From assembly GCA_051884915.1 (NCBI GenBank), contig JBJEWF010000100.1, positions 1 to 37,894 of the forward strand: DNA of 37,894 nucleotides. The letters run 5' to 3'. Position numbers and translations under genes: made by a program. This DNA is from RUG572 sp051884915. Its GTDB lineage: Bacteria; Verrucomicrobiota; Kiritimatiellia; RFP12; UBA1067. The number at the start of each line of letters is the position of its first letter. Position 1 is the first letter of the stretch. Below are positions 18,932 through 26,298 of this stretch, one piece after another. The notes under the pieces were generated by a model, which was not told the DNA's origin, searched no databases, and was given only the letters and a program-made list of their open reading frames with translations.

Positions 18932-18960
18932 ATTATACCACATCCGTCTGCAGACGGCAG
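18932..18960 (-). promoter_or_regulatory. Response-regulator promoter with palindromic operator candidate
   Basis: TATAAT (18932-18937), 17 bp spacer, weak CTGCCG -35 (18955-18960). A perfect 14 bp palindrome, CCGTCTGCAGACGG (18944-18957), covers the spacer and runs into the -35, where a bound repressor would block polymerase. The mRNA would be leaderless. Confidence 0.55.
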
Positions 18961-19031
18961 TCTTCGCCTCCCAGGCGCCCCATTCGGTCAGGCTTCCATG
19001 CGCTTTCCATCCCGACGCGGCCGATTCGCCG

Positions 19032-19574
19032 CTACCCCAGCGACCTGATTTGAATGATTTCCTCCCGCCGCGCCCTGGCGTAGGCGAGACAGTCCACTCC
19101 CTCCGGGAGAACCGGCGTCACGTATGCGCCGCCGCAACTCGCACAGCAGGCGCCTTCATTGACCGGCACCCCGCAGACAGGGCAGCGGATTTCAAGAATC
19201 TCGCCGCAGTCGACGCATCTGTTTCCCAACCGCGTCCCGTGGCGTACAGGACGGTAGAACAGATCGTTTCCCGCGACATACGGAATGTTGGAAATGCAAT
19301 TGCAATTCGGGCAAAAACCGAGAACGGCAGCGCCAAGCGGATGCGAAGCGGATGGCGATGCGCACGCCTTTTCCTCCTCCACCAGCGGAACACGCAAAAA
19401 TTCAGATATTTTCCTGACGGTATCATCTGAAATTTTGGTGGCCATCCCACCCTCAAACATCGAAATGGCCGACTGCTTGCAACCAACGGCCTGCGCAAGG
19501 GCCGTCTGGCTAAGGCCCTTGCCAATTCGCGCCGCTTTGAATCTGCGGCACACGTCTGGAGACAGGTTGGTCAC
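19032..19574 (-). CDS. XRE-family HTH protein with zinc-ribbon tail
   Basis: 180 residues. An HTH_3 domain occupies about 8-65 (RFKAARIGKGLSQTALAQAV, then SAISMFEGG). The C-terminal half carries paired cysteines: C88/C91, C120/C123, C131/C134 and C143/C144/C147, consistent with two zinc ribbons, as in zinc-ribbon-containing regulators and antitoxin-like proteins. The target is unknown. The frame is open upstream with a TTG, but the GTG at 19574 (MTNLSPDVCRRFKAAR) lies 10 bp after a promoter and places the HTH at the N-terminus, so it is preferred. No toxin gene is next to it; the neighbours are rlmL and the response regulator. Confidence 0.8.
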   Translation of the reverse strand: MTNLSPDVCRRFKAARIGKGLSQTALAQAVGCKQSAISMFEGGMATKISDDTVRKISEFLRVPLVEEEKACASPSASHPLGAAVLGFCPNCNCISNIPYVAGNDLFYRPVRHGTRLGNRCVDCGEILEIRCPVCGVPVNEGACCASCGGAYVTPVLPEGVDCLAYARARREEIIQIRSLG

Positions 19575-19584
19575 GATGGGGAAC

Positions 19585-19613
19585 AGTATGCCTTTTTCGG
19601 TCTCATCCGGCAA
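19585..19613 (-). promoter_or_regulatory. Promoter of the XRE/zinc-ribbon gene
   Basis: TTGCCG (19608-19613), 17 bp spacer, CATACT (19585-19590). The start codon GTG is 10 bp further, giving a leader of about 3 nt. The -35 is identical to that of the kinase gene. Confidence 0.55.
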
Positions 19614-19620
19614 GAGTGAT

Positions 19621-19640
19621 AATATCAACAAATATCAACA
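19621..19640 (+). repeat. Tandem decamer AATATCAACA
   Basis: Two exact head-to-tail copies of AATATCAACA. Each contains ATATCAACA, one base away from the TTATCAACA motif at 19695-19703 and at 28775. They could be weak DnaA boxes or operator sites upstream of the XRE promoter. Confidence 0.5.
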
Positions 19641-19657
19641 ACGGTTTGTTTATAACC

Positions 19658-19689
19658 TTATAAACAGGGATATTGACACCTGTTTATAA
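19658..19689. repeat. 11 bp inverted repeat upstream of the XRE gene
   Basis: TTATAAACAGG and CCTGTTTATAA, perfect arms with a 10 bp spacer, in an AT-rich stretch between the rlmL stop and the XRE promoter. No U-run follows, so it is more likely a protein-binding site than an intrinsic terminator. Confidence 0.6.
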
Positions 19690-19697
19690 CGGGTTTA

Positions 19698-20960
19698 TCA
19701 ACAACTTTGTGATACGTCAGTTGATAATCCGCCCTCACATTTCAGCCGGCAGCCGTCAAAGATGATCAAGCGGCAATCGATGGGCCCGTTGTAGAACGGA
19801 ATGCGGGCGGAGTATTCCAGCGGAATCTGTTTCGCGAGTTCAGGACTTCCCGTCAAAACCGCACCGACAAAGCCGGAGCATTTCTCGTTCATGAATGTTC
19901 CAATGCGCCGGTAGACGGGACCCAGTTCAACGGGATCGCCCAACCGGATGCCGTATTCGGGATTGAAGAACACGCAACCTTTTTCAGGCGGAACGGGGGT
20001 TTTCTCGAAATCGCAGGCTTTGAACGTGATGTATTGGGACACGCCGGCCGCATGCGCATTCAATTGGGCATTCTGAACGGCTTCAGGCGACAGGTCCGTT
20101 GCGATGATCTGCGGCATCTCGTCTTTTTTCCGCTCTTTTTGGGCGGATTCCAGAATCATATCCTTCCAAATCAATTCAGGAGAGGCGCCAAAGCGCTGGC
20201 GCGGCGCCGCCAAAGGCGCTTTTTCGTTCGGAATGATTTCGCCATATCCTTTGATGTCCATGAAGGCAAAATGTGAACGAAGCGATCCTGGCGCCCTTCC
20301 CAACGCGGCCAGCGCCGCTTCAATCGCCGGCGTTCCCGAACCGCACATGGGAGATACGAACGGCGTTTTCCGGTCCCATTTCATGGCGTCTATGCAGGCG
20401 GCCGCCAACGTCTCCTGCATCGGCGCGGATCCGGGAATCTTCCGGTATCCGCGTTTGGAAAGCGGCTGACCGGACGTATCCAAATAGATGATGGCGCGTT
20501 CTCGCTCCCAGTGCACGAAGACGGCCGCGCCACGATCATAATCGGAACCTGAATTCGGCCTTCTCCCGAATTTCATCCGCATTCTGTCCACGACGGCATC
20601 CTTCACCACAAGCGAAGGCAGCCGCGTGTCGCGAACCGTGTCGTTGTGAACGACGGAAGAAACCGAAAAATAACCGTCCGGGTCGAACAGATTCTCCCAG
20701 TCGATGGATCCGACTTTCTGGTAGAGGTCGCGAACGTGGCGACATGTCGTCCGCAGCAGAGGGACGAGAACGCGGTGTGCCGTGCGCACGTTGAGATTCA
20801 ACCGGAACACGTCGCGCATGTTGCCTTCAACGACCACCATGTTGTCAGTCGTATCGATGGGCCGGTAGCCCATCTTTTTGACTTCCTGCTCTGTCCAAGG
20901 CGCCAATTCCTTCGCGCACGACAAAATGATTGGATACTTGCGATCCGTCCACATTCTCAT
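19698..20960 (-). CDS. rlmL: THUMP-domain 23S rRNA guanine-N2 methyltransferase (RlmL-like)
   Basis: 420 residues, matching the single-domain RlmL/YpsC type rather than the double-length E. coli RlmKL. A THUMP RNA-binding domain occupies about 60-165. The Rossmann methyltransferase follows, with SAM-binding PMCGSGTPAIEAAL (204-217), ATDLSPEA (287-294) and the catalytic motif NPEYGIR (333-339). The second Pro of the usual NPPYG is Glu here. It should modify a guanine in 23S rRNA (G2445 in E. coli). The start may be 20960 or Met3 at 20954. It follows dnaN by about 88 nt on the same strand, separated by a hairpin. Confidence 0.85.
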   Translation of the reverse strand: MRMWTDRKYPIILSCAKELAPWTEQEVKKMGYRPIDTTDNMVVVEGNMRDVFRLNLNVRTAHRVLVPLLRTTCRHVRDLYQKVGSIDWENLFDPDGYFSVSSVVHNDTVRDTRLPSLVVKDAVVDRMRMKFGRRPNSGSDYDRGAAVFVHWERERAIIYLDTSGQPLSKRGYRKIPGSAPMQETLAAACIDAMKWDRKTPFVSPMCGSGTPAIEAALAALGRAPGSLRSHFAFMDIKGYGEIIPNEKAPLAAPRQRFGASPELIWKDMILESAQKERKKDEMPQIIATDLSPEAVQNAQLNAHAAGVSQYITFKACDFEKTPVPPEKGCVFFNPEYGIRLGDPVELGPVYRRIGTFMNEKCSGFVGAVLTGSPELAKQIPLEYSARIPFYNGPIDCRLIIFDGCRLKCEGGLSTDVSQSC

Positions 20961-20997
20961 AACGGCATCCCCCGATTCCAGAAACCGAAGAAAAGTC

Positions 20998-21029
20998 CTG
21001 AATAGAAGTTTTCCCCCTATTCAGTTTTT
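20998..21029. terminator. Hairpin after dnaN, terminator-like
   Basis: CTGAATAG and CTATTCAG arms (20998-21005 and 21017-21024), 11 nt loop. TTTTT follows directly on the plus strand; on the dnaN (minus) strand the tail is GACTTTTCTT. It may act in both directions. It lies between the dnaN stop and the rlmL start. Confidence 0.55.
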
Positions 21030-21048
21030 CATCCAATGGCACGAACTG

Positions 21049-22143
21049 TCAATTGACGCGAAGCGGCATCATGACATAGAGAAACGGAATCGAGCATTTC
21101 AGCAAAGCCGGTTGCGTTCCGCTGTTCAACTCGATTGTGACCTCGTCCTCATCAATTGCCTTCAGCGGATCCATCACGTAGTTCGGATTGAAGACGATCT
21201 CGATCTTCCGCCCATCATACTTGATTGGCACGATATCGCGGGCCGAACTGCCGTCCGAGGCTGTGGCGGCAACGGTCAGCTGGTTGGAATCAAAAGTCAG
21301 TTTGGTCGAATTGGACTCGTCCAACATCATGACACTGGCGCGATCAAGCGCCGAAAGAAGAAGCTGGCGGTCGACAACGATGTGCTCCGCCGTCTCCGTC
21401 GGAATCACCTGACGGTAGTTCGGGTAGACTTCGTCGAGAAGCTTGGAATAGATCCGCGTATCGCCAAGATTGAATGAAACCTGGCTCTTTTCCATCGTGA
21501 TGCGCGCGTCGCCATCCGCGCAAAGCGAACGCTGAAGTTCGGATACGACTTTCGACGGAAGAATGATGTCGCGCTCCGCCTCGGCGGGCAATTCGATTTC
21601 CTGCTCGATCAGGGCAAGACGGCGCCCGTCGGTCGCGACCATCGTCAGCTTGCCTTCCTTGAAGGACATCAGAACGCCGCGCAGATTCTTGTGCGTGTCA
21701 TCCTGCGTTGCCGCATAGGCGGTTTTGCGCAACATTTCCCGCAAATTGATCTGGGGAATCACGTACTCGAACGAATTCTGGTCTTCCGGAAGCGTCGGAT
21801 AGTCGGAAACCGGCATGCCCGGGATGTTGAACGTGGCCGAACTTGCCGATACGACGGCGCGATCGGCCGCATCGACCTCGACCTCCACCGGACCCTCCGC
21901 AGCTTTGCCGATCGTGTTGAACAGAAGTTTGGCCGGAAGCGTCGTCGCCCCTTCGTTGATGACTTCACAAGGAACGACGGATCTGATGGAAATGTCCAAA
22001 TCGGTTGCCGTCATGAAGAGCTGCTTGCCATTGGCCTCAAGCAGCACATTCTGCAGGATTTTCAGCGCGCCCTTTGTCGTGACGACATTCTGGACCTTTT
22101 TCAGGCCCTCAAGAAATCTGGAACGCACGATTTTGAATTTCAT
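21049..22143 (-). CDS. dnaN: DNA polymerase III beta subunit (sliding clamp)
   Basis: 364 residues, normal length, three clamp folds throughout (MKFKIVRSRFLEGLKKVQNV at the start; ATDLDISIRS, SSATFNIPGMP and VATDGRRLAL inside; ending in FLYVMMPLRVN, the usual LMPMR-type C-terminus). It forms the ring that tethers polymerase III to DNA. The start is ATG at 22143, 6 nt after an AGGAG ribosome site; a TTG two codons earlier is not needed. It lies downstream of dnaA on the same strand, the classical dnaA-dnaN order, with its own promoter. Confidence 0.98.
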   Translation of the reverse strand: MKFKIVRSRFLEGLKKVQNVVTTKGALKILQNVLLEANGKQLFMTATDLDISIRSVVPCEVINEGATTLPAKLLFNTIGKAAEGPVEVEVDAADRAVVSASSATFNIPGMPVSDYPTLPEDQNSFEYVIPQINLREMLRKTAYAATQDDTHKNLRGVLMSFKEGKLTMVATDGRRLALIEQEIELPAEAERDIILPSKVVSELQRSLCADGDARITMEKSQVSFNLGDTRIYSKLLDEVYPNYRQVIPTETAEHIVVDRQLLLSALDRASVMMLDESNSTKLTFDSNQLTVAATASDGSSARDIVPIKYDGRKIEIVFNPNYVMDPLKAIDEDEVTIELNSGTQPALLKCSIPFLYVMMPLRVN

Positions 22144-22189
22144 TGTCAACTCCTTTTGGCTGAACCCGTTTCACGTTTTCGAAAAGACC

Positions 22190-22219
22190 ATTTTACCCTA
22201 ATACTGGATAATGTGTAAA
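22190..22219 (-). promoter_or_regulatory. dnaN promoter
   Basis: TTTACA (22214-22219), 18 bp spacer, TAAAAT (22190-22195). It gives a leader of about 40 nt with an AGGAG ribosome site, one of the few conventional leaders in the window. The spacer contains TTATCCAGT, a partial match to a canonical DnaA box. Confidence 0.6.
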
Positions 22220-22378
22220 GAAGATATTTCAATAGCACTAGTAGAACTGTCGACAACGCGCATAAAGCCATTCCGCCCAATAGATAAAGGACCCGAAGGC
22301 CTGCCGGACTGTAAAGAACCTTTCGCCTCGTCTGTACGCATCTTCCCGCAAGTCCTTCGCCTGTCGAGATCTGGCAAC

Positions 22379-22420
22379 TAATCGACAACTTGTCAACAGT
22401 TTGTCCGTCACTTGCCGACA
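22379..22420 (+). other. Phased DnaA-box-like array between dnaA and dnaN
   Basis: Four nonamers in the same orientation start exactly 11 bp apart: TAATCGACA (22379), TTGTCAACA (22390), TTGTCCGTC (22401) and TTGCCGACA (22412). Their consensus is TTGTCRACA. A related CTGTCGACA lies at 22247. The array starts 14 bp after the dnaA stop codon, within the 290 bp dnaA-dnaN intergenic region. This is a usual place for DnaA-binding clusters. The rest of the region holds the dnaN promoter and nothing else recognised. Confidence 0.6.
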
Positions 22421-22433
22421 GGATTGCCGAAAA

Positions 22434-23864
22434 TCAGATTTCAGACAAACTCCTTCCGAGCGAGGACGCTATCTCGTCCACGGATTTTCTGAGGTCCGCT
22501 TCCACGTCGAGACGTTTCTGGATTGTCTGCAATCCGTGATGCACGGTTGCGTGCGTCTTCTTGAAAGAGGTGGCGATTTCAGGAAGGGACTTCGTCGTCA
22601 GTTTTCGCGAAAGGAACATGGCCACCTGACGTGGCGTGACGAGCGTTTGCGTCCTTTCCTTTGATCGAATGTCCTCGATTTTCACGCCATAGAAAACGGC
22701 AACGCTCTTGATGATTTCATCGACCGTCAGGTCTTTGATCGTCTTTTCCTTCTCAATCGAATCTTTGAGCAGATGCTGCACGATTTCAAGATTGAGCGGC
22801 ATGCTCGGATTCAATTCGATGAAAGTTACGATCCGCCGCAGCGCCCCTTCGATGGCACGCACGTGAGACGTGATGTTTTTGGCGATGAAATTCAAAATGT
22901 CATCCGGGATGATCCGGTGCGTGGCATGGGCTTTCGACTTCAGGATGGCCAGGCGAAGCTCATACGAAGGCTGTTCGATCTCAACCACCATTCCCTGCTG
23001 AAAACGTCCTGTGAGACGCTCTTCGCATCCTTTGAGGTCCTTGGGCGCCACATCGCTGGTGAGAACGATCTGCTTGCGGTAGAGCATCAAATTGTTGAAC
23101 GTGTTGAAAAACTCTTCCTGTATTTTCTCTTTGTCGGCGATGAATTGGACATCGTCGATCAGCAGCAGATCGATCTTGCGGAACCGTTCGCGGAATGCCG
23201 CCGTCGTCTTGTTCATCAGGGCGTTCACGTATTCGTTCAGGAACGTTTCGGCCGTGATGAAGCAAACCGACAGATCGGGCGAATGTTCAAGGACGTAATG
23301 GCCGATGGCCTCCATCAGGTGGGTTTTTCCCAAACCGGTTCCGCCGTAGATGAAAAGCGGATTGTAGGATGTCCGGCCAGGCCCCTTTGCAACGGCCGTC
23401 GCGGCGGCGTGGGCGAATGAATTCGAAGGTCCGCTGACGAAATTCTCGAACGTGTATTCTTCGTGAAGGGGCATCGAGAAAACGGCGTTCTTCCGCTGAT
23501 TGGCGACAGGCTGCCTGTCTGAAGGCTGCCGCTTCTTGATGTCGGCTGGCCCGCAGCGCAGAAGTTCCGGGGACGGTACGCCCGTTGTCGGCGAACTTCG
23601 TCTGACTTCGAATTCGACGGCGTCGATTTGATTGAAACCGAGGTTGTGGAAAGCCGTCAGAAGCGGCTGCGCATACTGGGGCGTGAACATGTCGACCTGA
23701 ATCTGTTCCGACACTCCAATGACTATTTTGCTGCCGACGACCTCATGCGAATTGAAGAGCGGAAAATAGCGATCGATTTTGTTGCGCTCGCTTTCGTCGA
23801 TGAACAAAGTCTTCAAATGAGAAACAACACTGTTCCACAGCGCATCTGTCAGAGTGAATTCCAT
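22434..23864 (-). CDS. dnaA: Chromosomal replication initiator DnaA
   Basis: 476 residues. Domain I is at about 1-80, with a linker. The AAA+ domain has Walker A GGTGLGKTH (174-182) and Walker B LLLIDDVQF (233-241). The C-terminal DNA-binding domain IV has RQVAMFLSRKL and SLPEIATSFKKTHATV (ending at about 441). It opens the origin. The domain IV signature is unusual: KKTHATV replaces the conserved GGRDHTTV, one residue shorter, with the Asp (E. coli D433) as Thr and T435 as Ala; His is kept. Start: ATG at 23864 (MEFTLTDALW) is preferred; an ATG five codons upstream overlaps a CATAATG -10 element. DnaA-box-like sites lie on both sides of the gene. Confidence 0.97.
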   Translation of the reverse strand: MEFTLTDALWNSVVSHLKTLFIDESERNKIDRYFPLFNSHEVVGSKIVIGVSEQIQVDMFTPQYAQPLLTAFHNLGFNQIDAVEFEVRRSSPTTGVPSPELLRCGPADIKKRQPSDRQPVANQRKNAVFSMPLHEEYTFENFVSGPSNSFAHAAATAVAKGPGRTSYNPLFIYGGTGLGKTHLMEAIGHYVLEHSPDLSVCFITAETFLNEYVNALMNKTTAAFRERFRKIDLLLIDDVQFIADKEKIQEEFFNTFNNLMLYRKQIVLTSDVAPKDLKGCEERLTGRFQQGMVVEIEQPSYELRLAILKSKAHATHRIIPDDILNFIAKNITSHVRAIEGALRRIVTFIELNPSMPLNLEIVQHLLKDSIEKEKTIKDLTVDEIIKSVAVFYGVKIEDIRSKERTQTLVTPRQVAMFLSRKLTTKSLPEIATSFKKTHATVHHGLQTIQKRLDVEADLRKSVDEIASSLGRSLSEI

Positions 23865-23877
23865 TCGTTGCGAACCC

Positions 23878-23918
23878 ATTATGTGAAGTGATACAGTATC
23901 AACAAGTTGTCGACAACT
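23878..23918 (-). promoter_or_regulatory. dnaA promoter region with DnaA-box-like motifs and 14 bp palindrome
   Basis: CATAAT (23878-23883) lies 13 bp before the chosen dnaA ATG, with TTGTTG 16 bp upstream of it. Two boxes on the plus strand, GTATCAACA (23896) and TTGTCGACA (23907), are 11 bp apart. The second sits inside the perfect palindrome AGTTGTCGACAACT (23905-23918). This fits DnaA autoregulation, which is an inference. Confidence 0.5.
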
Positions 23919-23930
23919 TCTGTAAATAAC

Positions 23931-26228
23931 CTATTTCAGCTTTTTGAAGAACTTGTGCATTTCTTCAGCGGTCTTGCATTTGTAGAGATCTTCAGAGCCA
24001 TTGTGCAGAAGATGCGTGAGATAGGCCATGACCTGCAGGTAGGGACCTTGCGACTTTTCCGGCATGAGGGTCAGGACGATGACCTGGATTTTCGAATGGT
24101 CGATCGTCTCCCAATCCGGAATGATGCCATTTTCGTTTTCGGAATTGTCGACGATGGCCACTGCGCCCATCAGCCGCGTCACTCCGTTGGTGCGTCCATG
24201 CGGCACGGCAATGCCGTGATCGAGACCTGTCGGCATCGACTGTTCCCTGCGCATGACCGCCTTCTTGACTTCTTCGACGTCGACCACTTCTTTCGGATAG
24301 GCTTTCTGGAGTTCATCTACCATCTTGCCAACCGCGTCGATTTTTGAAGTTGCCTTGAAATTCGGCAACATGACAAATTCGCGGATGCATGAGGAAGCCG
24401 TACCTGTCGTTGAACTTTTCGGGGTATCGTCTTCCATCGCCGTCCGGGTCATCGCGACTTTTGAAATCGTCTTCGCCAGTTCGTTCATTTCGCTGACGAC
24501 TTCCGTCCACGCCGCGTTGACGACCGACTCTTCCGCCGGCGTGCATTCAATGCGGATTTTCCTTCTTGTCCGCGTCAACGAGATTTCGATTTTCTCATGG
24601 GAGACCTTCCACACTTCCATATTGGTCTCGTTTGTCAGCTGAACCGTGAAAAAGTCCTCTTTTCTGAATTCGGCAATGAGCTTGTTGATGACGATTTCGG
24701 CGACGGCGGAGTTGGCCAGTTCGTATACGATCTGCCGCGAGTCGTCCATCGATTCTTTGGGATGGCGCACGCCCTTCTTCGACGAGTGGAACATGCCGAC
24801 AAGAGCAGGAGGGGCGACCATGGTCGTTATCAGCGTCATGAAAATTCCGATTCCGAAAATTTCCGGCGTCAGATATCCCCTTGACAATCCCAGACCGGCG
24901 ATGATAAGGGCGACTTCTCCGCGGGGAACCATGCCGGCGCCAATTCGAAGCGAGCCAAGCAGGTTGAATCCGCAGCAGAACGAAGGAAGCGCGCAGCCGA
25001 TTATTTTGGCAAACACGGCAAGAGCGGTGTAGATCGCGCCAAAACACAGGACGGATTTCGAGCAGAGCGCATGGACATCCACCATCATTCCCATGACGCA
25101 GAAGAAAATCGGCACGAGGAACGCATAGACGGGTTCCAGATTTTCCTGGATGAGATGCTTCAAATCCGTACGCGACAGCGACAGACCCATGACGTACGCA
25201 CCGATGATCATGGCCAAACCCATCGATTCAAAGAACCCGGCGACAATCATCGAGAGGCCAAAGGCCAACGTCCCGATGACTTTGGGATCCTTGACGAGTT
25301 TCAGCACCCAGGAAATCTTCCGGGCAAAGATGCACCCGATGAGCGTTCCGCCAAGCCAGACGCCAAAGGCCTTGATTGCGACAAAACCGATCTCTCCCCA
25401 ATTGATGCCGGCGGATGTGCCTGCCGTCTTTGCGGCCATGTTTGCCGCAATGATGCCATTTCCGATGGCCAGAACGATCAAACCGAGCACGTCGTCGATG
25501 ACGGCGCCAGCCATGATGGTCACGCCCTCTTCCGAATCGATCTTCTTCTTTTCGGACAGAATGCGGGCGGTAATGCCGACGGAAGTGGCAGTTGACATGA
25601 TGCCCATGTAGAGCGGACCCGCCTGCATCATCGCCTCAGGCAGCGACATCTTCGCCATCTGCTGAATCCAGTCCACGTTGGAGAAAAACATCGGCAAGAA
25701 GTAGACTGCGCAAAAATCGCCAAGGACGAAAGAGAAAATGACCCCTCCCAGGCCGACAAGCGAACCGGCCACGGAATATTTCAGAAACTGCTTGAGATTC
25801 GTTTCGAGACCTGAAAGAAAGAGAAGAACGATGGAGGCCAATGTGGCGATTCCGTAGAGCGCCGGCGATGTGGCGTCAAGCAGATGTCCCTCGGCCTGCA
25901 TGGCGCGCAAGGCACGGCCATGGAACAGGCCGTCCTTGAACAATCCGTCAAACATCTCCGGACAGAACCCGATTCCACCCAAAGCCCACGGCCCAATCAG
26001 GATGCCGGCACCCAGCTCGCCCAGAATTGAGGGCATTTTCAAAATCGTCGCCAGGGACCCGCCAAGTTTCGCGGCAAAGAGAATGACCCCAATCTGCAAA
26101 ACGAGAAACATAATTTCCTCGATGCGGGAAAGCCCGAAATTCGGATAGGGCGCAACCACGTGCTCGCCTGCGAAAACGCACAAACCGCTGATGGCAAGGA
26201 CCGTAAACAAAAACAATTTTCTCTTCAT
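23931..26228 (-). CDS. Cation/proton antiporter (CPA2-like) fused to a PTS EIIA domain
   Basis: 765 residues. A signal-like first hydrophobic segment is followed by a long set of membrane helices (about 30-460) of the Na+/H+ exchanger type (for example LGELGAGILIGPWALGG and an AGAVIDDVLGLIVLAIGN stretch with acidic residues in a helix). A soluble linker follows (about 465-610). The C-terminal domain (about 615-765) is a fructose-type EIIA, with the phosphorylatable His in DHGIAVPHGRT (His677). This suggests that ion transport responds to the phosphotransfer state or uses the EIIA fold as a sensor. The direction and ion are not visible. TATAAT lies 9 bp before ATG, so the gene has its own promoter 55 bp after the mnmG stop. 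Similar fusions occur in other PVC bacteria, as far as I recall. Confidence 0.9.
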   Translation of the reverse strand: MKRKLFLFTVLAISGLCVFAGEHVVAPYPNFGLSRIEEIMFLVLQIGVILFAAKLGGSLATILKMPSILGELGAGILIGPWALGGIGFCPEMFDGLFKDGLFHGRALRAMQAEGHLLDATSPALYGIATLASIVLLFLSGLETNLKQFLKYSVAGSLVGLGGVIFSFVLGDFCAVYFLPMFFSNVDWIQQMAKMSLPEAMMQAGPLYMGIMSTATSVGITARILSEKKKIDSEEGVTIMAGAVIDDVLGLIVLAIGNGIIAANMAAKTAGTSAGINWGEIGFVAIKAFGVWLGGTLIGCIFARKISWVLKLVKDPKVIGTLAFGLSMIVAGFFESMGLAMIIGAYVMGLSLSRTDLKHLIQENLEPVYAFLVPIFFCVMGMMVDVHALCSKSVLCFGAIYTALAVFAKIIGCALPSFCCGFNLLGSLRIGAGMVPRGEVALIIAGLGLSRGYLTPEIFGIGIFMTLITTMVAPPALVGMFHSSKKGVRHPKESMDDSRQIVYELANSAVAEIVINKLIAEFRKEDFFTVQLTNETNMEVWKVSHEKIEISLTRTRRKIRIECTPAEESVVNAAWTEVVSEMNELAKTISKVAMTRTAMEDDTPKSSTTGTASSCIREFVMLPNFKATSKIDAVGKMVDELQKAYPKEVVDVEEVKKAVMRREQSMPTGLDHGIAVPHGRTNGVTRLMGAVAIVDNSENENGIIPDWETIDHSKIQVIVLTLMPEKSQGPYLQVMAYLTHLLHNGSEDLYKCKTAEEMHKFFKKLK

Positions 26229-26237
26229 GACGGTCGT

Positions 26238-26243
26238 ATTATA
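26238..26243 (-). promoter_or_regulatory. -10 element of the antiporter gene
   Basis: TATAAT 9 bp before the ATG at 26228; the predicted leader is 2-3 nt. TTTACA lies 15 bp upstream, a short spacer. Confidence 0.55.
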
Positions 26244-26298
26244 TCATAATTTGGGGGCTGTAAATAACTCGACATAATGACGCATAACATTCAAAAAA

